From positions 1 to 28,326 of IMG/VR virus record IMGVR_UViG_3300023117_000071: a stretch of 28,326 bases of DNA; one strand, 5' to 3'. The translations under genes and the position numbers were made by a program. This stretch comes from a virus. The notes under the pieces were generated by a model. The model searched no databases and was not told the origin of the DNA. It worked only from the letters and a program-made list of their open reading frames with translations. Positions 16,994 to 23,554 of this stretch are shown in pieces; position 1 is the first letter of the stretch; each line of letters starts with the position of its first letter.

Positions 16994-17443
16994 TCATGCC
17001 TCGTAGATAGCTGAGTTTGCTCCGTGTTCTGCACATTCTACTTTTACGCAATAACAGCGATTATCTGTTGCTTCGCGTATTAGTTTGTCTGCAAAATTAA
17101 ATGCGTGTTCTGCAAATTTTTCTGCACCAACGCCATCGAAGATACGTAGTTCTGCTAAACCTAGTGCTTCTAGTTTTTGTAATTCTTCTAAAAAAGGATC
17201 TGCTTTATCTACTGCTACTTTATGATCAAATGAATCTTCTAACCAAGCCTTCAAAGGTTTTAGTCCTCCAAAGTCTACTGCCCAGTTTTTATTGTCTAAA
17301 TGATCGCAACCAAAAGTAAATGTAAATGCTAAACTGTAACCGTGTAGCAGATGACAGTGTGAATGATCTGCGTTAGGTTGACGGAACACTGCTGATAGTC
17401 CAATATTGTGTCCGTAATGTTTTGTTGAATAATGTTTTGCCAT
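16994..17443 (-). CDS. 6-pyruvoyl-tetrahydropterin synthase / QueD-like protein
   Basis: The 149-residue length, the 'SHCHLLHGYSL' segment (Cys30, His34), 'WAVDFGGLK' (55-62) and 'SFDHKVAVD' (71-79) place it in the PTPS/QueD superfamily. Classical members convert dihydroneopterin triphosphate to 6-carboxy-tetrahydropterin, the second step to preQ0/queuosine. Two of the three canonical zinc ligands are changed: the 'AAH' His aligns with Phe20, and the second His of 'HGH' is Tyr36. Extra histidines at 27, 29 and 31 might replace them. The same 'FRQ..SHC..HGY' pattern, as far as I recall, occurs in a divergent bacterial/phage subfamily. A CAGGAGAAAACAT site precedes the ATG and an early promoter lies at 17512. 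No queC, queE or folE is seen in the window, so the pathway role is open. Confidence 0.85.
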   Translation of the reverse strand: MAKHYSTKHYGHNIGLSAVFRQPNADHSHCHLLHGYSLAFTFTFGCDHLDNKNWAVDFGGLKPLKAWLEDSFDHKVAVDKADPFLEELQKLEALGLAELRIFDGVGAEKFAEHAFNFADKLIREATDNRCYCVKVECAEHGANSAIYEA

Positions 17444-17462
17444 ATGTTTTCTCCTGTATATA

Positions 17463-17491
17463 TGGCGGCAGAATTAGAAGGGTTGACGCCA
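17463..17491 (-). promoter_or_regulatory. Hairpin in the queD leader
   Basis: TGGCG and CGCCA form a 5-bp stem around a 19-nt loop in the leader of about 60 nt between the early promoter and the AGGAG of the QueD-like gene. A riboswitch or translation-control element is possible, but I could not match it to a preQ1 riboswitch consensus. Confidence 0.3.
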
Positions 17492-17505
17492 AGTCCTATT
17501 TAATA

Positions 17506-18102
17506 TTAATTATTATACGATATATTACTTATCGTGTCAACCTTTACATTTGAATAATTCCAGGCTTTTGGCAGTTCCCATTCATCGTCCTGATATATAG
17601 TGAATTTAATTTTTGGAAAACAACTAAAAACCATACCTATTTGATGTATCCAGTAACGCGGATCGACTGCTTTTTTATCTGTATCGTCATAGTTAGGAGT
17701 ACCTTTATATATGTTATTAACTGTTTTAGTTTTGCTATGTAAATCAAAACCAATTAGATTAACGTATTTTTCTTTTGCAAATAATGCTGCAACAAGAACA
17801 GCATAAGGTCCACTTCCCCATTGAAAAGGTTCGTCCCAACGTTGATCACCTTTATATGGCAACGGCGGAACTTGCCTAACTCCTATATTTTTAAATCTTG
17901 GATACCAGTCTGGTCGTGTATACACTAAGGTATTATTTAAATTTACTTTTGCATTTAGTGCTTCTTGCACCATACGTTTATCAACACATATTAAATAGTC
18001 GGTGTAATAGTCTCGATATAAAGCATTGCAACCAGACTTAGGGCCGTCTAGTTTGCCTATGTCAATTGTTGATCGGCTCTCGCCATTGCCTATCGCCCAC
18101 AT
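17506..18102 (-). CDS. Rossmann-type 'GNGESR' protein (DUF115/sialyltransferase-like fold)
   Basis: The 198-residue protein begins MWAIGNGESR, a glycine-rich nucleotide-binding turn at the very N-terminus, followed by 'GCNALYRDY..DYLICVDKRM' and later 'WGSGPYAVLVAALFAKEKYVNLIGFDL'. This order resembles DUF115/MAF-type and sialyltransferase-like Rossmann proteins, which handle nucleotide-linked sugars or pterin diphosphate. The resemblance is by eye and specificity is not known. The ATG at 18102 must be close to correct because the motif starts at residue 4; its ribosome binding site is weak. It overlaps the upstream membrane gene by 41 nt. The queD early promoter lies within its last codons. 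Neighbouring glycosyltransferase and QueD-like genes suggest a sugar or modified-nucleotide pathway. Confidence 0.7.
   Translation of the reverse strand: MWAIGNGESRSTIDIGKLDGPKSGCNALYRDYYTDYLICVDKRMVQEALNAKVNLNNTLVYTRPDWYPRFKNIGVRQVPPLPYKGDQRWDEPFQWGSGPYAVLVAALFAKEKYVNLIGFDLHSKTKTVNNIYKGTPNYDDTDKKAVDPRYWIHQIGMVFSCFPKIKFTIYQDDEWELPKAWNYSNVKVDTISNISYNN
17512..17540 (-). promoter_or_regulatory. Early sigma70-type promoter for queD and glycosyltransferase
   Basis: TTGACA (17535-17540), 17-nt spacer, TATAAT (17512-17517). The spacer holds an inverted repeat ACGATA...TATCGT (7-nt loop) that could be an operator. The promoter lies inside the end of the GNGESR gene. Confidence 0.85.
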
Positions 18103-18373
18103 CTTTTCTAATCTCTTTTAGTTCATCTTTAAGTGTATCAAAGTTCTCTTCTGTTCGTTTGGCACATTGTACCATATACACTATTTTACTTATCGCCCAC
18201 CACCACCAGAATACACTGGTTGCGATAAAAATGACTACAATAGATACTGATGTGATATTGATTAGTGATTTAAAACCTAATAATATTTCGCCTATGATGA
18301 TGGCTAGTGCGACAAATGGTGCTGTCCACGCCGCATATTTCCACCAACGTGCCTGTTGTTCTGTTTTGTTCAT
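18062..18373 (-). CDS. Two-helix membrane protein with charged C-terminus (103 aa)
   Basis: I use the ATG at 18373 (MNKTEQQARWW) because GAGGGAG lies 6-7 nt upstream; an ATG at 18397 would start within the leader hairpin. The product has two clear hydrophobic segments at about residues 12-32 and 39-66, the second ending in a Trp-rich run (FWWWWAISKIV). A charged helical tail (EENFDTLKDELKEIRKD) of about 35 residues follows. Two helices plus a charged coiled tail are compatible with holin-like or superinfection proteins, but no family is recognised. Expression appears late, from the AATAAATA box at 18411. The 3' end overlaps the GNGESR gene. Confidence 0.7.
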   Translation of the reverse strand: MNKTEQQARWWKYAAWTAPFVALAIIIGEILLGFKSLINITSVSIVVIFIATSVFWWWWAISKIVYMVQCAKRTEENFDTLKDELKEIRKDVGDRQWREPINN

Positions 18374-18386
18374 TGATGCTCCCTCT

Positions 18387-18404
18387 CTGAGTATCATTAC
18401 TCAG
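18387..18404 (-). promoter_or_regulatory. Perfect 7-bp hairpin at the predicted 5' end of a late mRNA
   Basis: CTGAGTA and TACTCAG flank a 4-nt loop. The late box at 18411 predicts transcription start at about 18405, so the RNA would begin with this stem, leaving the GAGGGAG ribosome binding site single-stranded just after it. 5' stem-loops are known to protect mRNAs; that role here is inferred. Confidence 0.45.
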
Positions 18405-18410
18405 CATAAT

Positions 18411-18418
18411 TATTTATT
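18411..18418 (-). promoter_or_regulatory. Late promoter AATAAATA
   Basis: A NATAAATA-type box upstream of the two-helix membrane gene, with the expected start point immediately before the 7-bp hairpin. Confidence 0.55.
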
Positions 18419-18447
18419 AGAGGGTGGTTAAGAATTAAATATTGATA

Positions 18448-19563
18448 TTATGAGCTGATAGAACCAAAAGTTTTCCAAACACCTGGAGAACCTTCTTTAA
18501 CACAGATCCATCCTACATGTCCAGTTGGTTTAGGCTCGCTATTCCAAACAATGTCGCCCAGTCTATAAGAACCGTTAGTTGGAGCACTAGAGCCAACTTC
18601 GAAACGTTTACCTTCAAAACTTACAGGTCCAGCAGTTTCTATATCTGCTGTAGGGTTGTTAACATTAACACCTAGTTTACCTTTTACGTTTGTCTTGCTT
18701 TCGCTGTCTGCACCTATAGTTATCTTACCTGTAGATGATATACTAATACGAACAGCATTATCAGTAATTACATTTAAATCAGCAGTTGTATATGTACCTA
18801 GTGTAGCAGTTTTTCCTTCGGTATCTATAATAAACTCTGCATCATCTTGTACTATACCAAATGTACCGTTAGGAGTTTCAGTACCAATACCAAAACGCAT
18901 ATAGTCGCCGTTCCAGAATACATACTGATCAATGTTCATGTTGCCTTCCATAGCAACATTTTGTAATACACCTACTTGTGTTAGACTACTTCTTGTAACA
19001 GTTGGACCTAGTTCGTCCATGCTTAGAACACTAACTTGATCTATTGCATAGTGTTGATCTCTTTGTAAGTCAATAGACTCTGAAGACCAAATTCTGTCCG
19101 GACCGCTTCTTAATACAAATTGTTTTGTAGGACCATCGACACGCCAAATCATACCTTTTTGATATACAGTATCAGCGCCATTAGAAACAAACTCTAATGG
19201 ACTAGAACGTTCTATACGAACATCTGCTGTAAGTTCGTCAACATGTAGTTTACTAACAGTTAAATCACCTTGTACAGTTAGATTTCCTGTAACAGTTGTA
19301 TCGCCAACAATATTTTCAACATCAATATTATCAGTTAATATGCCGTTTTCGTCTACAACAACAACTAATCTTGTGCTATCATCTCTAATTCCCTGACTTT
19401 GGAATCTAGTAATTGTACCTCCGTCGATAACATCGCCAGACAGGCTTCTGTTACCTATTACAGGTGCAGTAGGTTCAGCTCTTGAAAGCTGGAATATAGC
19501 ATCGCCTAAATCGTTTAGACCTTGGCGAATTCTGCTGATTTCTTGATCGGATACATTGCTCAT
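18448..19563 (-). CDS. Fibre-like virion structural protein (371 aa)
   Basis: The 371-residue protein starts with a helical segment (SDQEISRIRQGLNDLGDAIF, residues 5-24) that may be its attachment or trimer coil. Beta-rich 'GNLTVQGDLTVSKLHVDELTAD' type strands (about residues 93-114) follow, much like strands in the giant fibre protein. Later come 'GIGTETPNGTFGI' and 'GKLGVNVNNPTADI' repeats, common in phage fibres and collagen-like tail proteins. The C-terminus has 'GDIVWNSEPKPTGHVGWICV', a motif that recurs at ends of phage tail proteins. It is probably a tail-fibre or baseplate wedge component. The ATG has no Shine-Dalgarno sequence and coincides with the start point expected from the late box at 19569, suggesting a leaderless late mRNA. 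Confidence 0.8.
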   Translation of the reverse strand: MSNVSDQEISRIRQGLNDLGDAIFQLSRAEPTAPVIGNRSLSGDVIDGGTITRFQSQGIRDDSTRLVVVVDENGILTDNIDVENIVGDTTVTGNLTVQGDLTVSKLHVDELTADVRIERSSPLEFVSNGADTVYQKGMIWRVDGPTKQFVLRSGPDRIWSSESIDLQRDQHYAIDQVSVLSMDELGPTVTRSSLTQVGVLQNVAMEGNMNIDQYVFWNGDYMRFGIGTETPNGTFGIVQDDAEFIIDTEGKTATLGTYTTADLNVITDNAVRISISSTGKITIGADSESKTNVKGKLGVNVNNPTADIETAGPVSFEGKRFEVGSSAPTNGSYRLGDIVWNSEPKPTGHVGWICVKEGSPGVWKTFGSISS

Positions 19564-19568
19564 GTAAG

Positions 19569-19576
19569 TATTTATC
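19569..19576 (-). promoter_or_regulatory. Late promoter GATAAATA giving a leaderless mRNA
   Basis: GATAAATA is followed by CTTAC and ATG, so the expected +1 is the A of the start codon at 19563. The TGA stop of the upstream 431-residue gene (19575-19577) overlaps the box. Confidence 0.65.
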
Positions 19577-20870
19577 AGTTTACTTTAAGAAGCACTGTAT
19601 CAGGATTACAACGTCCGTTTAGTTTTGTATCTGTAGTTTTTATATCATCTAAGAACTTGCGTAGAGCAACTTTACCTGCGGCTTTGAACTCTTTTAGTTG
19701 TTCTTCTGGCTTACGCAGAGTCTTTTGAATACTTTCTTTTTCGTCAAACCCGATAATAGTTGTACCTTTTACACTAAGTCCTGTTCCATCTCTTGCAAGT
19801 CCTTTTGGATCTACGTTTGAAGCAACATATTTTCCTAGTTTACGTGTCTTACTGTTAAACACCCACAGCTCATTAGCACCTACAATAAGTGTAGGATCAA
19901 TGCTTGCAAGTGAATATTTGTCATCTGCTTTGTTAAACTTCAACTTCTCTACAATTTTACTTGCAGAACGTTGTTTAGGCTTACGTGGCTTACGTGTTGC
20001 TTTGGCTTGCTCAATAATAAAGTCTAGTTCTGAGTTAACAGTTTCAATTGCTTTGCGGTATTTTGCAATCTCAGATTTATTTCTATGTGAATATCCTTCT
20101 TTGAGTTGTTCCCACATATCAGCTTCGTGTTCGTCCATTTTAGCCAACTGTCCTTTTGTTGGCATTCTTTCTAGGTCGTCAAAGTCTACTAGTTCCATTT
20201 CCCAGAAAGATTTCATCTTGCGAGCGTGTGCTTGACTGGGCTGAATCTTTTTTAAGTATGCTTTAAAATCAAAACCTTTAGGGTCAAATGACTTTGGGTC
20301 AACTATCCAACCTTCTAACCATTCGTCAATGGGCTCTGCCATTTCGTTTGCTTGATCGCGAATACGTTCTTGAATTGTAGGAACATAGACATTTGCTTTT
20401 GCTTTTTCTTCCTCTTTCTTTTCTACTACTACTTTAGAACCTTTTTCAATATATTCTGCAATTTTATTTTTTAACCAACTGCTAGGACCTTTTTTCTCCC
20501 CCATTGTACCAGGAAGACTTTGCCAATATTCATCTTCTCTCTTTACATAGTCGGGAGCACCGTCTAAAAAGGAAACAGCAACAGTTGCACAAGTTACACT
20601 AAGATACGCACTAGGAACCGCTTTTACGTGTTTGATTTGTTCTTTGGTGTATTCACCGCTTTGTTCCATCCATTTAAAAATATATGGATATAAGTCTGTA
20701 GGTTTGTAATTTTCGTAGTAGAAGGATCTTACATGTTCTCTATGACGATGGATCTGTTCGCCAGTCCATTCTTCCCAACCATTCCAGCTCGGTGCGGCAA
20801 GTTTTGCTCCACGTTTGACACGAGGCGCGGCTCTAGTTTTCTTTTTACGGGTTGTCTTGGGAAGTGCCAT
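19575..20870 (-). CDS. Conserved-type phage protein, unknown function (431 aa)
   Basis: The 431-residue protein has a very basic N-terminus (TTRKKKTRAAPRVKRGAK), an aromatic charged region (WNGWEEWTGEQIHRHREHVR), a long charged helical middle (about 150-300, with KKEEEEKAKAN-like runs and 'KATRKPRKPKQRSASK'), and a C-terminal part (about 310-431) with short beta strands (ELWVFNSKTRKLGKYVAS). The composition suggests nucleic-acid binding. I recall similar hypothetical proteins in marine T4-like phages but no assigned function. GGAG lies before the ATG at 20870, and an early promoter lies at 20902-20930, so it is made early despite its place next to a fibre gene. Confidence 0.85.
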   Translation of the reverse strand: MALPKTTRKKKTRAAPRVKRGAKLAAPSWNGWEEWTGEQIHRHREHVRSFYYENYKPTDLYPYIFKWMEQSGEYTKEQIKHVKAVPSAYLSVTCATVAVSFLDGAPDYVKREDEYWQSLPGTMGEKKGPSSWLKNKIAEYIEKGSKVVVEKKEEEKAKANVYVPTIQERIRDQANEMAEPIDEWLEGWIVDPKSFDPKGFDFKAYLKKIQPSQAHARKMKSFWEMELVDFDDLERMPTKGQLAKMDEHEADMWEQLKEGYSHRNKSEIAKYRKAIETVNSELDFIIEQAKATRKPRKPKQRSASKIVEKLKFNKADDKYSLASIDPTLIVGANELWVFNSKTRKLGKYVASNVDPKGLARDGTGLSVKGTTIIGFDEKESIQKTLRKPEEQLKEFKAAGKVALRKFLDDIKTTDTKLNGRCNPDTVLLKVN

Positions 20871-20901
20871 GTCATAAATCTCCTAACGTTCAAGTTTTAG
20901 T

Positions 20902-20930
20902 ATTATATATGTCTTATCGAAAAAAGTCAA
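20902..20930 (-). promoter_or_regulatory. Early sigma70-type promoter for the 431-aa gene
   Basis: TTGACT (20925-20930), 17-nt spacer, TATAAT (20902-20907). The TGA stop of the upstream 79-residue gene is part of the -35 hexamer. Confidence 0.82.
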
Positions 20931-21166
20931 CTATTTTTGAGTGCGTATAGGGTTGCATACTTACCTTCGAGTATACCAGTAATGGTAACTTTGTAACCAT
21001 AAGAATAGTCATCGGGATATATATTATACCTTACGTCTTCAGCGTGATCCATACACCATTTACCTTCATTAGTTTGTTGCCAACGCCATATTGGTTCTGC
21101 ACAATATAGTTCAGGATCTTCTACATCGCCCATTTGAAATGATGTCAGAATGTACTTAGCCTTCAT
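20927..21166 (-). CDS. Small protein, unknown function (79 aa)
   Basis: The 79-residue acidic, aromatic-rich product (MKAKYILTSFQMGDVEDPEL...) has no recognised domain. Its pattern is alternating beta strands with Trp/Tyr (IWRWQQTNEGKWCMD, DDYSYGYKVTITGI), suggesting a small beta-barrel. The ribosome binding site is weak (GGGATTTAGAAA before the ATG). It follows the ligase with a 29-nt gap containing a long hairpin and is probably the last gene of the metallophosphoesterase-ligase operon. Confidence 0.65.
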   Translation of the reverse strand: MKAKYILTSFQMGDVEDPELYCAEPIWRWQQTNEGKWCMDHAEDVRYNIYPDDYSYGYKVTITGILEGKYATLYALKNS

Positions 21167-21168
21167 TT

Positions 21169-21200
21169 TCTAAATCCCAAATACATATATTTGGTTTAGA
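21169..21200. terminator. Intercistronic hairpin, terminator-like on the plus strand
   Basis: TCTAAA/TTTAGA and CCAAATA/TATTTGG form a long imperfect stem with a small loop between the ligase stop and the 79-residue gene. Six T follow on the plus strand, so it could end plus-strand (antisense) transcripts. On the minus strand there is no T tract, and it may act as an mRNA processing or stability element. Confidence 0.4.
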
Positions 21201-22512
21201 TTTTTTCGCCAGTTTCAAATCCGCGGAAGGTTTTAAATCTTGGAAAACGAAGCGAATAAGTACCGTCTTGATTTTGTGTAATTGCATCTGCTCTAACCTC
21301 TACAAGATTTCCGATAATATTGTTGCGATTATTCCAAAAGTCATCACGATTAGCATCGCTGAACCCACTACCAACATTAACGCGAATATCTTTTCCGTCA
21401 TCGGTCCCGGCGCAGACAAACGCTCCAAGGCGACCTTCATTCCTACCAGTACCTTCTTCAATTTCTTTTACCTCCAATGTAACCTCAATAAATGGTTTGG
21501 CTTTGAGCCAAGCATGGCTACGTTTGCACTCATAATGTGCATCTATATCTTTAATCATTACGCCTTCGTAACCACCGTCTACAGCCGCTTTATTAAGCTC
21601 TACAAAGCGTTTTTCGCCTTCAGGAGTGTCTAAGTCTACATCTTCCCAGTCCAGTGCTTGTACGTGCTGTAAGACGTCCTTATGCTCCTCTACCCAAGCC
21701 TTAGTGATTGCACTACGAAAGCTCTGCGGTTTATCCCACTCGCCTTTTTGGAAACAACCTAGCGGAATGGTATCAAACAAATGTAGTACAGCATCGTTTG
21801 CAGCCACGTTTTCTTTACGGTGTACCTGCTTCATTAGATCTTGAAAGTTAGCACTCATTACCTCACCGTCTAGTACAAGCGGATAAGGCACAGGATATTC
21901 TTTAACTACAGCACGGATTTCTTCAATGATGTGATCGAAGTTGTGGAACTGTTTTCCGTTGCGGCTGTACATTTCAATCTTGTTGCCGTTTACATCGTGG
22001 ATAACAACTAGCACACGAACACCGTCTAGTTTGATTTCAATCTGTTTCTTGCCTACCATTTTCTTTTCGTGCTTGGCACTGTCATGTGCAAGTTGACAAG
22101 TGAATACAGGAACAGTACCTGGTACTACTTTGTTTACAGTCTTTTCACTTACACCACAACGTAGGTCTTTGATAAGGATCCTGCGATACCAATCGTTCCA
22201 TTGCTCTGTAGTAGCAACACCCATTGCTAGTTCAATTGCGTCACGTGCCGCATGTCCGGTTAGCTCACGCTGTTGTAGTTTTTCAGCAAGTTCTTTAAAC
22301 ACTTCCCAAGATAATCCCTGTCCTGACAACACATCTGAACGCTCTGGCACTTGCTTTACACCAAATGTTACAAGAGCATCAAGTGCCATTGTAAGACCTT
22401 CAAAGAACTCTGGAAGTCCTTCTTCGTGTGCTTGTTTTAGGATTGCTTCTTTGCCCAAGCGACTATTGTCTGCTTCAAGTTTAGCGATAATATCTTGTGG
22501 TTGTGTTCTCAT
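21196..22512 (-). CDS. ATP-dependent DNA ligase (T4 gp30-type)
   Basis: The 438-residue enzyme seals 3'-OH/5'-phosphate nicks using ATP. The nucleotidyltransferase core carries the adenylated lysine Lys161 in motif I (KLDGVR, 161-166), motif Ia/III-like YSRNGK (182-187), LDGEV (214-218), EGVMIKD (316-322, motif IV) and WLKAKP (335-340, motif V). An OB-fold region fills about 340-438 (VTLEVKEIEEGTGRNEGRLG and 'LVEVRADAI..R'). Residues 1-150 form an alpha-helical N-terminal domain of the type in T4-like and archaeal ligases. The role is joining Okazaki fragments and repair in phage replication. GAGG precedes the ATG at 22512. The start overlaps the upstream stop by ATGA, and an early promoter (22555) inside the upstream gene gives it extra expression. 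Confidence 0.96.
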   Translation of the reverse strand: MRTQPQDIIAKLEADNSRLGKEAILKQAHEEGLPEFFEGLTMALDALVTFGVKQVPERSDVLSGQGLSWEVFKELAEKLQQRELTGHAARDAIELAMGVATTEQWNDWYRRILIKDLRCGVSEKTVNKVVPGTVPVFTCQLAHDSAKHEKKMVGKKQIEIKLDGVRVLVVIHDVNGNKIEMYSRNGKQFHNFDHIIEEIRAVVKEYPVPYPLVLDGEVMSANFQDLMKQVHRKENVAANDAVLHLFDTIPLGCFQKGEWDKPQSFRSAITKAWVEEHKDVLQHVQALDWEDVDLDTPEGEKRFVELNKAAVDGGYEGVMIKDIDAHYECKRSHAWLKAKPFIEVTLEVKEIEEGTGRNEGRLGAFVCAGTDDGKDIRVNVGSGFSDANRDDFWNNRNNIIGNLVEVRADAITQNQDGTYSLRFPRFKTFRGFETGEKI

Positions 22513-22793
22513 ATTTGCCTCGGTGTTGTGCCTGTTAAAAAATACATTTTAGTTATAATAGCATCAACATCACTTTCTGTCAACCAACCTTTTACTGTAT
22601 CACCTTCATTAGTAATACCTGGCATTTCTTTTTGCTCGCCATCTTTAAATACAGCAATTTCAAACAAGCCTTGTTTATTACCGTATGACACTTCGTTTTT
22701 AATAACACTTAATTCATAGTTGCCAAACTGTATAACAGCCTGTACACCTTTTGGTGTTTCAGTTTCCAATAATTGAAAGTCCTTCATTTTCAT
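22509..22793 (-). CDS. Small protein upstream of ligase, unknown function (94 aa)
   Basis: The 94-residue product (MKMKDFQLLETETPKG...) has a beta-rich centre (VQAVIQFGNYELSVIKNEVS, GLFEIAVFKDG) and a helical C-terminus. No family is recognised. It overlaps the preceding 64-residue gene by 35 nt and the ligase start by 4 nt (ATGA), so it is translationally coupled in the early operon. A second ATG (residue 3) could be the start. The ligase promoter lies inside its coding sequence. Confidence 0.75.
   Translation of the reverse strand: MKMKDFQLLETETPKGVQAVIQFGNYELSVIKNEVSYGNKQGLFEIAVFKDGEQKEMPGITNEGDTVKGWLTESDVDAIITKMYFLTGTTPRQI
22555..22583 (-). promoter_or_regulatory. Early sigma70-type promoter for ligase
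   Basis: TTGACA (22578-22583), 17-nt spacer, TATTAT (22555-22560), internal to the 94-residue gene. The start point would lie about 35 nt before the ligase ATG. Confidence 0.7.
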
Positions 22794-22953
22794 AATATTC
22801 TGGCTCCATTTCTAGTGATTCGTGAAAGTCAAATACTTCATAGCCTTGTAGTGCATACCAAGTAGCACGAGCAGGAGTAGTCAACACTAGTTCGTCGTGT
22901 ATCCTACCCTTGCTCGTCCATTTTTCTATACTATATAGTCTATGTTCAATCAT
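22759..22953 (-). CDS. Small protein, unknown function (64 aa)
   Basis: The 64-residue product (MIEHRLYSIEKWTSKGRIHD...) has a polar N-terminal half and an acidic C-terminal half (ESLEMEPEYYENEG). No domain is recognised. Its ATG overlaps the TGA of the metallophosphoesterase gene (ATGA), a typical coupled start, and its end overlaps the next gene by 35 nt. The coupled position supports it as a real gene, although it is short. Confidence 0.65.
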   Translation of the reverse strand: MIEHRLYSIEKWTSKGRIHDELVLTTPARATWYALQGYEVFDFHESLEMEPEYYENEGLSIIGN

Positions 22954-23489
22954 CTGACTCTAAGTTCTTCGATGTTGATCGGAGTGTAGTTGATTTGCTC
23001 AACGCACACACATCTGTGAAACTCAGTTGGGCTTGGATTCTGGTGAATGTGTCCGTGTACGTTTACCATACTTCCTTCACCAAATCTGTGACTCTCGCCC
23101 AGTGTACTGTTGTGTACAGGAACGTGAGTCAACAGCAAGCCAAACTCTGGAAACATTCTCCACATGTCAATCTTACCCCAGACACCACTAGACGCCATCA
23201 TCTTGATGTTGTCGTGGTTGCCAACGATAAGTCTTTTCTGTCCGTTCAGTTTAGGAAAGTTAGTCTTTAACCATTCTTCCTTATCTGTACCAAACAGCAC
23301 ATCGCCTAAGTGGTAGACTTTGTCGCCAGGCTTAACAACGCTATTCCAGTTATCCATCATGGCTTCATTCATCTCGTCCACATTAGCGAACCTGTCGCCG
23401 CGAGTGGGCCTACCGTCGATGTCGGTAAAGTTCAAAATGTTTGCGTGGTTAAAGTGCGTATCACTTATTACCCAAATATCTCTTGCCAT
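22950..23489 (-). CDS. Calcineurin-like metallophosphoesterase
   Basis: The 179-residue protein carries the complete metal-site set of the metallophosphoesterase superfamily: D10-x-H12 (SDTHF), G62D63 (GDVLF), G90NHD93, H122 (THVPVH) and H145GH147 (HGHIHQ). The short length matches stand-alone YfcE/MJ0936-like phosphodiesterases. The substrate cannot be read from sequence; 2',3'-cyclic nucleotides, (p)ppGpp-like molecules and RNA ends are options known for phage members. GAGGG precedes the ATG. It is the first gene of the early operon ending with ligase and the 79-residue gene, directly after an early promoter and tRNA-Arg. Confidence 0.92.
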   Translation of the reverse strand: MARDIWVISDTHFNHANILNFTDIDGRPTRGDRFANVDEMNEAMMDNWNSVVKPGDKVYHLGDVLFGTDKEEWLKTNFPKLNGQKRLIVGNHDNIKMMASSGVWGKIDMWRMFPEFGLLLTHVPVHNSTLGESHRFGEGSMVNVHGHIHQNPSPTEFHRCVCVEQINYTPINIEELRVR

Positions 23490-23518
23490 AGGATTACCCT
23501 CTTTAAACTTATATCTAT

Positions 23519-23547
23519 ATTATACGACATTATACCCATAATGTCAA
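23519..23547 (-). promoter_or_regulatory. Early sigma70-type promoter with internal palindrome
   Basis: TTGACA (23542-23547), 17-nt spacer, TATAAT (23519-23524). GACATTAT and ATAATGTC (8-bp arms, 4-nt centre, 23526-23545) form a perfect inverted repeat that overlaps the -35 and fills the spacer, so a repressor site is plausible. It drives the metallophosphoesterase-ligase operon. Confidence 0.88.
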
Positions 23548-23554
23548 CTAAATT

